Below the pieces are notes generated by a model. That model was given only the letters and a program-made list of their open reading frames with translations, was not told the DNA's origin and ran no database searches. 64,000 nucleotides of DNA from Methylosinus trichosporium OB3b (GTDB lineage Bacteria; Pseudomonadota; Alphaproteobacteria; Rhizobiales; Beijerinckiaceae): NCBI RefSeq assembly GCF_002752655.1, contig NZ_CP023737.1, positions 4,302,001-4,366,000 on the forward strand, given 5' to 3'. Both the position numbers and the translations under genes were made by a program. Shown here in pieces: positions 9,087 to 19,500 of the stretch (positions are counted from its first letter, which is position 1; every line of letters begins with the position of its first letter).

Positions 9087-9152
9087 TTCGGCTTTCCAGT
9101 GATTGCGCCATGCGATCATGGCGCCACGACGAGGCCGCCCACGGCGGAAGCG

Positions 9153-9503
9153 TCACTTCAGCAGCGTCTCCACCACCTCCGGCGGGCGGCACAGGGCCGC
9201 TCTGCCGTCGACGACGACGATCGGCCGCTCGATCAGGACGGGATTTGCCGCGATCGCGGCGAAAATCGCCTCGTCGCCGACGGCGGGGTCGTCGAGCCCG
9301 AGCTCGGCATAGGGCGTTCCCTTCTTACGGAGGATGTCCCGAACCTTCTTCCCCATCGATTTCAGAAGTGTTTTCAGGGTCGTACTGTCCGGCGGCGTCT
9401 TCAGATAATTGACCACTTCGGGCTCCAGCCCGGCCTCCTTCAGCCGCGCGAGCACCTTGCGGGAGGTCCCGCAGGCCGGATTGTGATAGATGACGACGCC
9501 CAT
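9153..9503 (-). CDS. arsC: Arsenate reductase ArsC-like (glutaredoxin-coupled) protein
   Basis: 116 aa, thioredoxin fold. VIYHNPACGTSRKVLARL contains the catalytic cysteine in HNPxCGTSR, and ANPVLIERPIVVVDG carries the conserved ERP arginine. ArsC reduces arsenate to arsenite using glutathione and glutaredoxin. No arsenite pump or ArsR lies nearby, so housekeeping or a related Spx/YffB-type function remains possible. ATG at 9503 follows AAGGGGACTCTG. Divergent from glmM. Confidence 0.88.
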   Translation of the reverse strand: MGVVIYHNPACGTSRKVLARLKEAGLEPEVVNYLKTPPDSTTLKTLLKSMGKKVRDILRKKGTPYAELGLDDPAVGDEAIFAAIAANPVLIERPIVVVDGRAALCRPPEVVETLLK

Positions 9504-9739
9504 CAGAGTCCCCTTCGACCGGCGCGCCCGCCGTGCTATAGCGATGCGGTCCGCCCGCGTCATTAACCACCGGCGGAGAAGACGACGCGCGTTTGGTGAT
9601 TGCAGCGATATTTTTTAGGGGCGATTCTCGCCGCCGTCGAGAACGGAAGCCGGGACCGTCCGAAAATGCCCACAATCGGACGTTCATTTCCCCGCGGCCG
9701 TGCGCGGCCGGCTCATATTCCGCAGGAGAAGACAGGCAC

Positions 9740-11089
9740 ATGACGCGCAGCTACTTCGGCACCGACGGCATTCGCGGCAGGGCCAATCAGAAGATCACGC
9801 CCGAGCTGGCGATGAAGGTCGGGCAGGCCGCCGGCCTCATCTTCAATCGCGACGGCGAGCGCCGGCACCGGGTCGTGATCGGCAAGGACACGCGGCTCTC
9901 CGGCTATATGATCGAATATGCGCTGGTCGCCGGCTTCACCTCGGTGGGCATGGACGTGCTGCTGCTCGGTCCCATGCCGACGCCGGCCGTCGCCATGCTC
10001 ACCCGCTCGATGCGCGCCGACCTCGGCGTGATGATCTCCGCCTCGCACAATCTCTACGAGGACAATGGCATCAAGCTGTTCGGGCCGGACGCCTATAAGC
10101 TCTCCGACGAAACCGAGCTCGAGATCGAGAAGCTGATCGAGCGCGATCTGACCTCGCGGCTCGCCGGCCCGCAGGAGCTCGGCCGCGCCAAGCGCATCGA
10201 GGACGTGCGCGCCCGCTACATCGAATACGCCAAGCGCACGCTGCCGCGGAACATGAGCTTCGAGGGGCTGCGCGTCGTGCTCGATTGCGCCAATGGCGCC
10301 GCCTATAAGGTCGCGCCCGAGGCGCTGTGGGAGCTCGGCGCCGAGGTCATCACCATCGGCGACGCGCCCGACGGCTTCAACATCAATCGCGCCGTCGGCT
10401 CCACTGCGCCGCAGAAGCTGAAGGAGAAGGTGCGCGAGCTGCGCGCCGATGTCGGCATCGCGCTCGACGGCGACGCCGATCGCGTCATCATGGTCGACGA
10501 GCTCGGCCATGTGGTCGACGGCGACCAGCTGATGGCGGTGGTGGCGCGCAGCTGGCGTGACGAAGGCTGGCTCGCCAAGCCCGGCGTCGTCGCGACGATC
10601 ATGTCCAATCTCGGCCTCGAGCGCTATCTCGGCTCGCTCGGCCTCACGCTCGAGCGCACCGCGGTCGGCGACCGCTATGTGATCGAGCGCATGCGCGAGC
10701 GCGGCTATAATGTCGGCGGCGAGCAGTCCGGCCATGTGATCCTCTCGGATTATTCGACGACCGGCGACGGGCTCGTCACCGCCATGCAGGCGCTCGCCGC
10801 GGTCAAGAAGCTCGGCCGCCGCGTCAGCGAGGTCTGCCGCGTGTTCGAGCCGCTGCCGCAGGTGCTGAAGAACGTGCGGGTGAGCGGGCGGCTCGCGCTC
10901 GAGCAGGATGCGGTGGTGCGGGCGATCGAGGCGGGCCGGCAGAGGCTCGACGGGGCAGGGCGTCTCGTCATCCGCCCCTCGGGCACGGAGCCGGTGATCC
11001 GTGTGATGGGCGAGGGCGAGAATCCCGACCTCGTGACCAGCGTCGTCGACGACATCTGCGACGCGCTGACCCGCGCCGAGGCGGCGTGA
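9740..11089 (+). CDS. glmM: Phosphoglucosamine mutase GlmM
   Basis: 449 aa. Converts glucosamine-6-phosphate to glucosamine-1-phosphate for UDP-GlcNAc, hence peptidoglycan and lipopolysaccharide. Starts [13 protein letters not shown]. The phosphoserine loop is [20 protein letters not shown] near residue 100, the magnesium loop is [13 protein letters not shown] near 243, and GGEQSGHVI and the C-terminal [15 protein letters not shown] phosphate site are intact. ATG at 9740 follows AGGAGAAGACAGGCAC. The usual upstream ftsH/folP are absent. Confidence 0.97.
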   Translation: MTRSYFGTDGIRGRANQKITPELAMKVGQAAGLIFNRDGERRHRVVIGKDTRLSGYMIEYALVAGFTSVGMDVLLLGPMPTPAVAMLTRSMRADLGVMISASHNLYEDNGIKLFGPDAYKLSDETELEIEKLIERDLTSRLAGPQELGRAKRIEDVRARYIEYAKRTLPRNMSFEGLRVVLDCANGAAYKVAPEALWELGAEVITIGDAPDGFNINRAVGSTAPQKLKEKVRELRADVGIALDGDADRVIMVDELGHVVDGDQLMAVVARSWRDEGWLAKPGVVATIMSNLGLERYLGSLGLTLERTAVGDRYVIERMRERGYNVGGEQSGHVILSDYSTTGDGLVTAMQALAAVKKLGRRVSEVCRVFEPLPQVLKNVRVSGRLALEQDAVVRAIEAGRQRLDGAGRLVIRPSGTEPVIRVMGEGENPDLVTSVVDDICDALTRAEAA

Positions 11090-11117
11090 GGTTTCATCGC
11101 GAGTCTGGACGCGCGTC

Positions 11118-11264
11118 CCTTCTCCCGCAAGCGAGACGCGTCAGCGAGGGGCGGATGAGGGTCCACGCCGCTGATACGACGATGTTCGGCCGCGCCCTTT
11201 TCTGAAGCGCACTCATCCGACCCGACTTCGTCGGGCCACCTTCTCCCGCAGAGCGGGAGAAGGG
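11118..11264. repeat. Two-armed 'CTTCTCCCGC' palindromic element, copy 1
   Basis: A left arm (CCTTCTCCCGC then GGATGAGGGTCC, partly degenerate) and a right arm (CTCATCCGACCCGACTTCG, then CACCTTCTCCCGCAGAGC, GGGAGAAGG) are inverted copies around a unique centre that includes GCCCTTTTCTGAAG. Similar elements lie at 13361-13540, 37568-37692 and 46503-46659. Each arm itself holds two small hairpins. Lies downstream of glmM and may serve as transcript end structure. Confidence 0.8.
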
Positions 11265-11378
11265 AGCGCCAATTCTGAGGCGTGTTCCGCCGTCCCCGAT
11301 TTACTGATCTTTCCCGCCTTGCCCGAGCCCGCAAAAAATGCCCTTAATCGGCATTTCTCGAGCAGGGGTTTTGCCCAA

Positions 11379-12932
11379 ATGTCGCTTTACATCGTCAATC
11401 CCGCAGCTGATTTTCCGACCTATTTCGGCGCCGAAATTCTCGCCGCCTCCGGCCGCCGTCCCGGCGTGATGATGGCCGATCTCTCGTCGACGACCATCGC
11501 CGCGCTGGCGCCGCCCGATCTCGACATCGAGATTTGCGACGAAGGCGTCGCCCCGGTCGATCTCGATCATCCCGCCGAATGGATCGCCATCACCGGCAAG
11601 GTCAGCCAGCGCCGCCGCATGATCGCGCTCGCCGACGAATTCCGTCGCCGCGGCAAGAAGGTCATCATCGGCGGGCCTTACGCCAGTCTCAGCCCCGATC
11701 ATCTGCGCGATCATTGCGACGTGCTGGTCTGCGGCGAGGCCGAGGAGATCGCGGGCGAGATTTTCTCCGATCTGCGCGCGGGGCGTCCGCGCGACGCCTA
11801 TTTCGGCGAGAAGCCGTCGCTGGACAAGAGCCCGCCGCCGCGCTGGGAGCTGTATCCGACCAGTCGCGCCATGCTCGGCGCCGTCCAGACCTCGCGCGGA
11901 TGCCCGTTCGAATGCGAGTTCTGCGACGTCATCCAATATCTCGGCCGCAAGCAGCGCCATAAGCCGATCGCCAATGTGATCGCCGAGCTCGACAATCTGT
12001 GGCGCCACGGTTTCCGCGCGACATTTCTGGCCGACGACAATTTCACCGCCTATCGCGCCCATTGCAAGGAGCTGCTGGAGGCGATGGCGCATTGGCGGCG
12101 CGCCGGCCACGCAATGGATTTCGTCACGCAGATCTCGATCGACGCAACGCGCGACGAGGAGCTGATGGACATGCTGGTCGAGGCCGGCGTGCATCAGGTG
12201 TTCGTCGGCATAGAGACGCCCAATGCCGAGAGCCTGCGCGAGACCGGCAAGCGCCAGAATTTGAAGATCGACATCGCCGGCGAGGTGCAGAAGCTGATCG
12301 ACCGCCGCATCTCGGTGATGGGCGGCATGATCGTCGGCTTCGATCACGACGGGCCCAATGTGTTCTCGCAGCAATATGAGTTCGCCATGTCGACGGCGAT
12401 TCCGATCTTCAGCCTCGGCGCGCTGATGGCCTCGGAGGCGACGCCGCTGCACGATCGCATCACCCGTGAAGGGCGTCTGCTGCAGGGCACGGTGGAGACG
12501 CAGGCGGTGCCCTGGGGCTCCAACATCCGCCCGGTGACGATGAGCATGGAGGAGCTGAACTTCGGCCTGCATAATCTGTGCAACGCGCTCTATGCTCCGG
12601 CCGCTTTCGGCGAGCGCATGCTGCGCTTCATCGACAGCTTCGGCCGCGCGCGCGCTCCCATGGCGGCGACGATTCCCGAGGCTTCGGCCTTCCGCGAGAT
12701 CGAGCAGGAGGCGATGCAGATCGCCGCCGATGTGCGCAAGCTCGGCGACAAGGAAGGGCGCATGTGGAACAAGGTGTGGGGAGCGGCGCTGCGCAAGCCG
12801 GAGACGGTGACGATCGTCGCGCGCATCATGTTCCAATATGCGCAGGCGCGGCACATGTTCGACAAGGGCAATTACTGGGAGCCCCAGCTCGCCTACGCCC
12901 CGCCGCGCGCGGAGGCGCATGTGGCGGCGTGA
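11379..12932 (+). CDS. B12-binding-domain radical SAM protein, DUF4070 family (HpnP-like?)
   Basis: 517 aa. The N-terminal 160 residues are a cobalamin-binding Rossmann-like domain (YIVNPAADFPTYFGAEI, VIIGGPYASLSPDHL). The radical SAM cluster motif is RGCPFECEFCDVI with C175, C179 and C182, followed by QYLGRKQRHK. VFVGIETPNAESL and MGGMIVGFDHDG are standard barrel segments. The C-terminal region fits DUF4070. The hopanoid C-2 methylase HpnP and several uncharacterised enzymes share this architecture. Without other hopanoid genes nearby the substrate is open. The ATG at 11379 starts the conserved domain, and no strong ribosome-binding site is visible. Confidence 0.85.
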   Translation: MSLYIVNPAADFPTYFGAEILAASGRRPGVMMADLSSTTIAALAPPDLDIEICDEGVAPVDLDHPAEWIAITGKVSQRRRMIALADEFRRRGKKVIIGGPYASLSPDHLRDHCDVLVCGEAEEIAGEIFSDLRAGRPRDAYFGEKPSLDKSPPPRWELYPTSRAMLGAVQTSRGCPFECEFCDVIQYLGRKQRHKPIANVIAELDNLWRHGFRATFLADDNFTAYRAHCKELLEAMAHWRRAGHAMDFVTQISIDATRDEELMDMLVEAGVHQVFVGIETPNAESLRETGKRQNLKIDIAGEVQKLIDRRISVMGGMIVGFDHDGPNVFSQQYEFAMSTAIPIFSLGALMASEATPLHDRITREGRLLQGTVETQAVPWGSNIRPVTMSMEELNFGLHNLCNALYAPAAFGERMLRFIDSFGRARAPMAATIPEASAFREIEQEAMQIAADVRKLGDKEGRMWNKVWGAALRKPETVTIVARIMFQYAQARHMFDKGNYWEPQLAYAPPRAEAHVAA

Positions 12933-12965
12933 AGAGGGGCCGTATCGAGGAGCACTGGACCTTTC

Positions 12966-13331
12966 ATGGCGATAGTCGTGTCATTGGCTGACGTCGTATT
13001 GTGGTTGCAAGCTGCGCGGCCGCATACCGATTTGGACGCGCTCGATTGGGGCGCCAATCCGCTGCGGAGAGGCGTAGATGAAATCGAGCAGATCGATTTG
13101 TTGTCATTCGGCGCCGACGCCATTCTCGCGGACGAGGTGACGCGATCCAAATTCGTGAGCGCGCTCACTGCATTGCGGGCGAGCGCTGCGACGACCGTTC
13201 GCGCGGATGTCGCGCTGTGTTTCGCCGGCGACGTCGCGGCGCAGAGTTTCTTGCTCCCGGCGGTTCTCATGCAATTCCTCTGGCGCGAGCTCGATGAGGT
13301 CGAAATGTCGGTTTACGCGTCCGAACCGTAG
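12966..13331 (+). CDS. Hypothetical protein, 121 aa
   Basis: Begins MAIVVSLADVVLWLQAARPH and ends ELDEVEMSVYASEP. No domain recognised. It is acidic overall with a hydrophobic AQSFLLPAVLMQFLW segment. GAGGAG lies about 13 bases before the ATG. It follows the radical SAM gene by 33 bases on the same strand and ends just before a repeat element. Codon use resembles the neighbours, but the opposite strand is also open, so reality is moderately likely only. Confidence 0.5.
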   Translation: MAIVVSLADVVLWLQAARPHTDLDALDWGANPLRRGVDEIEQIDLLSFGADAILADEVTRSKFVSALTALRASAATTVRADVALCFAGDVAAQSFLLPAVLMQFLWRELDEVEMSVYASEP

Positions 13332-13360
13332 AAGAAATGTCAGCCATGATCGGGCGCGCT

Positions 13361-13540
13361 CCTTCTCCCGCAGAGCGGGAGAAGGTGGCCCCGCGAAGCG
13401 GGGTCGGATGAGGGTCCGGGCCGCTCGCACGACTACTTTGAACAAATCAAATCGGTGATGCAGACCACTATGCCCTTTTCTGAAGGGCCCTCATCCGACC
13501 CGACTTCGTCGGGCCACCTTCTCCCGCAAGCGGGAGAAGG
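13361..13540. repeat. Two-armed 'CTTCTCCCGC' palindromic element, copy 2
   Basis: Left arm CCTTCTCCCGCAGAGCGGGA with GGCCCCGCGAAGCGGGGTC and GGATGAGGG. The right arm at 13488-13540 is its inverted copy. The roughly 75-base centre is AT-richer and holds GCCCTTTTCTGAAGGG. It fills the space between convergent genes (13331 on plus, 13549 on minus). Confidence 0.85.
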
Positions 13541-13548
13541 AGACGCCC

Positions 13549-15801
13549 TTATCTCGAAGTGGGAGAAGCGGCGCGCGACTTCGCCGGTATGCGCAGCATG
13601 GCGATCGTGCCGACGCCGACACGCGAGCGAATGCGTAGCGAGCCGCCGTGCAGCGCCATCAGCGAGCGCGCGATGGCGAGGCCGAGGCCGGAGCCCTTCA
13701 TGCCGTTCTCCATCACCGTCGCCGGCTGCTCGAATGGCCGGCCCAGCGCCGCGACCGCGCGCGCGTCGATGCCGCAGCCCGTGTCCTCGACGAAGATCAG
13801 CACGGCGCGATAGGAACGCCGCGCGCGCAGGCGCACGCAGCCGCCGGCCGCAGTGAATTTCAGGCTGTTGGAGACGAGCACGGCGATCGCCTTGACGATC
13901 GCGTCATGATCGCCGCAGCAGCGCAGACCCTCGCGCGCGTCGACGATCAGCTCTATGCCCTTCGCTTCGGCGGCGCGGCGCGAGCGCTCGGCCGTCGCGC
14001 GCGCGGCGCCGGAGAGATCGATCTCGCTCTCCTCGAGCCGCACGCGCCCCGCCTCGAGCCGCGACATGTCGAGTATGTCGGTCAGCACGTCGAGCAGATA
14101 GCGCCCGCCCTGATGAATATGGCTGCAATATTCGACATATTTCGGCGAGCCGAGCGCGCCGAACACCTGCGCCTGCATCATTTCCGAGAAACCGATGATG
14201 GCGTTGAGCGGCGTGCGCAGCTCATGACTCATATTGGCGAGGAATTGCGATTTGGCGAGATTGGCGGCCTCCGCCTCGCCCTTTTGCAGATGATATTGCT
14301 CGGCGAGCGTCGCCAGCTCCTGCGCCTGTCGCTCGAGCGCCTGCCGCGAGCCGATGAGATCGGCGACGCTGGCGGTGAGGCGGCGCTCCGAGTCGATCAG
14401 CTTCTCTTGATTGCGCTTCAGCGCGGTGATGTCGGCGCCGACCGAGACATAGCCGCCATCCTTGGTGCGGCGCTCGCTGATCTGCAGCCAGCGTCCATCG
14501 GCGAGGCGCGCCTCATAAATGCGCTCGTTCGCCGTCGGCGCCGCATCGCCGATGATCTCGCTCTCTTCGAGCGCCACGGCGCTCGCCATGATGCGCGCAT
14601 AGCTCGCGCCCGGAGTCGCGACATCGGCGGAGAGCCCGTGCAGCCCGAGGAATTTCGAATTGCAGACGACGAGGCGATTTTGCGCGTCCCACAGCACGAA
14701 GGCTTCGGATATCGTCTCGATGGCGTCGCGCAGCCGCATGTCGGCGGTCGCCGCGCCTTCGGCGAGCGCGCGATGCTCGGTCACATCGACGGCGATGCCG
14801 ACGAGGCGCGGGCCGGCGCCGCCCTCCTCCTCGATCAGCTCGGCGCGCATGCGCAGCCACACCCATGCGCCCACGGCGTCGGCGATGCGGAATTGATGGT
14901 CGAAGGCGCCGTGCGTGGCGGCGACGGCCTCGACTTTCTCGGCGAGATCGAGGTCCTGCGGATGCAGGCGCAGCGCGATCTCGCCGAAGGAGATCGGCCG
15001 GCGCTCGATGTCGAGGCCGAGCATTTCGAACATGGAGTCGGACCAATGGATGCGTCCGCGGGCGAGGTCCCAGTCCCAAAGGCCGCAGCGTCCGCTTCCG
15101 AGCGCGGCGTCGACGCGCCGGCGCATGGCCGCATGGGCGCGCTCGGCGAGGGCGGCGCGGCGCGTCTGTCGGCGCAGCGCCAGTCCCGCCGCCGCGGTGA
15201 CGGCGGCCGAGCCGGCGGCGACCATGGCGCAGCGGATCGTCGCGGCGCGCCAGTCGGCGAGAACGGCTTCATGCGGATGGATCAGCGCGATCTGCCCGGA
15301 GCCGTCGCTGAGATTGCGCAGCGTGGCCAGCGCGCGCGTCCCGTCGGCGAGCGTGATCCGCAGCGTCCCGGCTTTTTCGGCGAATTCGGTCAGCAGCGGC
15401 TGGGGGCCGATGAGATCGGCGAGGAGGCCGCCGATCGGCAGCGGCGGCGTCGCCGCAAGAACGCGGCCGTCCACATTGGTGACGACGGCCTGCCGTCCGC
15501 GCGCCGCCGCATAATCGGGCGGCGTCGGCGCGGCGCCGGCGCGGCGGGTCTCGATGTCCGAGGCGACCGCGCGCGCGACGATCGTGAGATCGGCGGCGGC
15601 CTCGGTCAGCGCCTTCTCATAGGATGCGCCGGCGAGGGACGCCAGAAGGGCGCCGAAGGCGACGACGCAGAGGCCTGCCGCCGTGATGACGGCGCGCGAC
15701 CGCGGCGCTCGAAGCGCGCGGGCGCGGGCGCCGCCGCGGGAGCGCGCTCCCCTCGGCTGTTCGGCGTGAGTCGTTGCGTCGGCCGCGTGTGAGCGCGACA
15801 T
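13549..15801 (-). CDS. PAS-domain sensor histidine kinase, PleC/DivJ-like
   Basis: 750 aa membrane kinase. TM1 is ITAAGLCVVAFGALLASLAG near residue 40. A sensor region then leads to TM2 near 195 (CAMVAAGSAAVTAAAGLAL). Two PAS domains follow: the first with GLWDWDLARGRIHWSDSMFE near 240, the second with AIETISEAFVLWDAQNRLV near 365. The phospho-acceptor H-box is FLANMSHELRTPLNAIIGFS with His near 524. The ATPase boxes are VLVSNSLKF, FVEDTGCGID and KGSGLGLAIARSLM. The dimerisation region with GGRYLLDVLTDILDMSRLEAGR is the PleC/DivJ type of alphaproteobacteria. No response regulator is adjacent, so the signal and target are unknown. Confidence 0.93.
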   Translation of the reverse strand: MSRSHAADATTHAEQPRGARSRGGARARALRAPRSRAVITAAGLCVVAFGALLASLAGASYEKALTEAAADLTIVARAVASDIETRRAGAAPTPPDYAAARGRQAVVTNVDGRVLAATPPLPIGGLLADLIGPQPLLTEFAEKAGTLRITLADGTRALATLRNLSDGSGQIALIHPHEAVLADWRAATIRCAMVAAGSAAVTAAAGLALRRQTRRAALAERAHAAMRRRVDAALGSGRCGLWDWDLARGRIHWSDSMFEMLGLDIERRPISFGEIALRLHPQDLDLAEKVEAVAATHGAFDHQFRIADAVGAWVWLRMRAELIEEEGGAGPRLVGIAVDVTEHRALAEGAATADMRLRDAIETISEAFVLWDAQNRLVVCNSKFLGLHGLSADVATPGASYARIMASAVALEESEIIGDAAPTANERIYEARLADGRWLQISERRTKDGGYVSVGADITALKRNQEKLIDSERRLTASVADLIGSRQALERQAQELATLAEQYHLQKGEAEAANLAKSQFLANMSHELRTPLNAIIGFSEMMQAQVFGALGSPKYVEYCSHIHQGGRYLLDVLTDILDMSRLEAGRVRLEESEIDLSGAARATAERSRRAAEAKGIELIVDAREGLRCCGDHDAIVKAIAVLVSNSLKFTAAGGCVRLRARRSYRAVLIFVEDTGCGIDARAVAALGRPFEQPATVMENGMKGSGLGLAIARSLMALHGGSLRIRSRVGVGTIAMLRIPAKSRAASPTSR

Positions 15802-16054
15802 TCGGTCGTCCCCGGAGTTGGTCGAAGAGGGGAGAAAACGCGCCGCATCCCGCCCCGAATCAACGCCATTCGAATCTGGCGGGGGAGGTTTGTCCAGAGC
15901 TTAATATGACGTAAACGCCCGCTCGGCGCCGCCCGCGGCCGCCGCGGCAAGGCGGGCGCAAGCCTCGGCTCGAGCCGCCCTGCGACCGCGGCGACGTGGC
16001 GAAATCGCCGCCGAGCGCTTATGTTCGGGCGGTCCGCCTGTTCGGAGACGCGCC

Positions 16055-16354
16055 ATGACCAAACATCTGCCCCCGATAGCCGAGGAGTCGACGCCGGAGA
16101 TCGAGATTCTGCCGCCCCCGCCACGCTCCGGAGCGCGCTCGCGCATTTGGATCGGCGGGACGAAGGGCGTGAAGGTCATCAAGGTCGGTCCCTTTGGCAG
16201 CCTGCTGCTCGCGCTCGCCTTCGCGGTCGTTCTGGCGCTCGGCTTCATCTTCCTCACCAGCGCCTTTCTGGTGCTGCTGCCGGTCGTGCTGGCGCTCGCC
16301 GCGATCTCTTATCTCACCGGCGCCTCGGGCAATCCGTTCCGCCGCCTGCCGTGA
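16055..16354 (+). CDS. Small membrane protein, unknown function
   Basis: 99 aa. A proline-rich cytoplasmic start (EIEILPPPPRSG) is followed by a conserved-looking VKVIKVGPFGSLLLALAFAV segment and two closely spaced hydrophobic helices, about residues 48-68 and 70-88. No catalytic motif. Divergent from the histidine kinase gene, with 250 bases of spacer holding both promoters. Small proteins with this GPFGSL-type segment recur in Hyphomicrobiales as far as I recall, but no role is known to me. Confidence 0.7.
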   Translation: MTKHLPPIAEESTPEIEILPPPPRSGARSRIWIGGTKGVKVIKVGPFGSLLLALAFAVVLALGFIFLTSAFLVLLPVVLALAAISYLTGASGNPFRRLP

Positions 16355-16501
16355 CAGGCCACGTCGTCTCAGAGGAGGCGGCTGGCGCCGGCGCCTCCAT
16401 CCGAATCATTCGTGAGTTCCAGCGGAGCCCGCCGCCCCTCTCCCCGCTCGCGAGGTGAGGTGAGGGGCCCGGGAGGGTTCGCGTCATCTCGAAGCGGCGT
16501 C

Positions 16502-19500
16502 TCACGCCGGCCATTTTCCCGCCGCCGCCAGCTCGCGCAGCGCCTGCGCGTCGCGGGGCGTGACGCCGGGGTGGTCGGGCGCGGCCGTCGCGGGATCGAA
16601 ATATTTCCACGAGCGCGCGCATTTGACGCCCTCGGCGCGGCGCGGGATCACGGCGACCCCGGCGACTTCGGGCAGGCGGAAGGCCTCGGCCGGGCCGTCC
16701 TCCGCGCGGATCGCGACATCCGACACGATGCAGACCTCGGCGAAATCGACGCCCTCCAGCGCCGCGCGCAGCTCGGCGTCGGCGATATGGACGATCGGCG
16801 CCGCCTCCAGCGAGGAGCCGATGCGCTTTTGCGCGCGCTCGATCTCCAGCGCGCCGGTGACCACGGCGCGGATCGCGCGAAGCTTCTCCCATTTCTCGGC
16901 GAGGGCCGCGTCGCGCCATTCCGCTGGCAGGGCCGGGAAGGTCTCGAGATGCACCGAGACGGCGTCTGGATAGCGCGACAGCCACGCCTCCTCCGCGGTG
17001 AAGGCGAGGATCGGCGCGAGCCATGAGGCCACCGCGCGGAACACATCCTCCACCACGGTCAGCGCCGCCTTGCGCCGCAGGCTCGACGGCGGGTCGCAAT
17101 AGAGCGCGTCCTTGCGGATGTCGAAGTAGAAGGCCGAGAGATCGCTGGTCAGGAAGGGCGTCAGCAGCGCGACGACCTTCTTGTAATCGAAGGCCGCATA
17201 AGCCGCTTCGACCTCCGCGCCGATCTCGGCGAGGCGATGCAGCACGAGGCGCTCGAGCTCCGGCAGATCGGCGAACGCCACGCGCTCCTCGATGCGATAA
17301 TGCGCGAGCGTGCCGAGCATCCAGCGAATGGTGTTGCGCAGCTTGCGGTAATTGTCGGTGACGCTCTTCAAAATCTCCGGGCCGATGCGCTGATCGTCGC
17401 TGTAATCGACGCTCGCCACCCACAGCCGCAGAATATCGGCGCCGGCGTCGGCGATGACCTTCTGCGGCGCGACGACATTGCCTTTGGACTTCGACATTTT
17501 ATGGCCGTGCTCGTCGAGCGTGAAGCCATGGGTCAGCACGATGTCATAGGGCGCGCGCCCGCGCGTGCCGCAGGATTCGAGCAGAGAGGAATGGAACCAG
17601 CCGCGATGCTGATCCGAGCCCTCGAGATAGAGCACTTCATCCTCGCCGCCGTCGCGTTCGCGCTTGATGCCGGCGAGGCCGGGGAAGTGAACGGAGTCCT
17701 CGAGCGTGAAGGCGTGCGTCGAGCCGGAGTCGAACCATACATCGAGCACATCGTCGATCTTCTCGTAATCGGCCGGATCATGGTCGGGCGCGAGAAAGCG
17801 CTTCGCCGCGCCTTCCTCGTACCAGGCGTCGGCTCCTTCCTTCTCGAAAGCTTCGGCGATCCGCGCATTGACGCGCGCGTCGACGAGAATCTCGTGTCCG
17901 CCCTTCTTCACGAACACGGCGATCGGCACGCCCCAGGCGCGCTGGCGCGACACCACCCAATCGGGACGATTGGCGATCATGCCGCGGATGCGGTTCTCGC
18001 CGGCCGCCGGCACCCATTGCGTGCGCGAGATCTCGTCGAGCGCGATGTCGCGCAGCGTCGGCGCATTGCTCCCTGGAGCGCCCTTCGAGACGGCGCTTCG
18101 CGCCTCCTCAGGACGAGGGGGCTGATGCGACGAGGACTCCCCAGTCCCCTCATCCTGAGGAGCCAGCGTCTCGAAGGATGGGCCGCCGGGCGCGCTCCTC
18201 GCGTCAGTGCTCAGCGAGAACGCCTTATCGAGCGCGATGAACCATTGCGGCGTGTTGCGGAAGATGACCGGCTTCTTCGAGCGCCATGAATGCGGATATT
18301 GATGCTTCAGCCGTCCGCGCGCGACGAGATTGCCGGCGCCGATCAGCGCTTGAATCACCGCCTCGTTGGCGTCGCCCTTGTCCCCCTTCTCGGTCAGCAC
18401 GCGCTTGCCCGGAAAGCCCGGCGCCTCATCGGTGTAGAAACCGTCGGCGTCGACCGTGTAGGGGATGCGCGTATCGATTCCGCGCTCGGCGAGCATGCGC
18501 CCGCTCGCCATCCAGATATCGAAGTCCTCGCGGCCATGGCCGGGCGCGGTGTGGACGAAGCCGGTTCCCGTATCGTCGGTGACATGATCGCCGTCGAGCA
18601 GCGGCACAGCGAAATCATAGCCGAGATGCGCGAGCGGATGCGCGGCGACAAAGCCGCCGAGCTCGTCGGCCGGCACGTCGCGCACACGCTCGAAGCTCTC
18701 GACCTTGGCGGATTTGAACACGTCCTCCGCGAGCTTGTCGGCGAGCACATAACTCGCGCCGACCTTGGCCCAATTGTTTTCCGGCGCCGCGGTGACGCGA
18801 TAAAGGCCATAGGCGATCTTGTGCGAATAGGAAATGGCGCGATTGCCCGGCAGCGTCCAGGGCGTCGTCGTCCAGATGACCACCGCGCCGGGACCATCCT
18901 TCACCGGAAAGGCGACATGCACCGTGTCGCTGACATGGTCCTCATATTCGACCTCGGCCTCGGCGAGCGCGGTCTTCTCCACGACGCTCCACATCACCGG
19001 CTTCGATCCGCGATAGAGCAAACCGTTCGCGGCGAATTTCATCAGCTCGCGGGCGATCTGCGCCTCGGCGGGAAAATTCATCGTCGCATAAGGATCGGCC
19101 CAGTCGCCGGTGACGCCGAGCCGCTTGAACTCCTCGCGCTGCACCGAGAGCCAATGCGCCGCATAGGCGCGGCATTCCTGGCGGAAGGCGACGATCGCCG
19201 CCGGATCGGCGAAGTCCGGCTTCTTCTTACCCTTCGCGCGATAATTCTCCTCCTCGATCTTCCATTCGATCGGCAGGCCGTGGCAGTCCCAGCCGGGCAC
19301 GTAATTGCTGTCCTTGCCGGCCATCTGGCGGCTGCGGGTCACGAGGTCCTTGAGGATCTTGTTCAGCGCGTGGCCGATATGGATATTGCCATTGGCGTAG
19401 GGCGGTCCGTCGTGCAGCACGAATTTCGGCCGGCCCTTCGCCGCCGCGCGCAGCCTGCCATAGAGATCGATCTTCTCCCAGCGGGCGAGGATGTCCGGCT

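Noticed and set aside
15901..16257. Minus-strand open frame opposite the small membrane protein gene
   Set aside because: Arg-rich, no ribosome-binding site, and it overlaps the better plus-strand gene.
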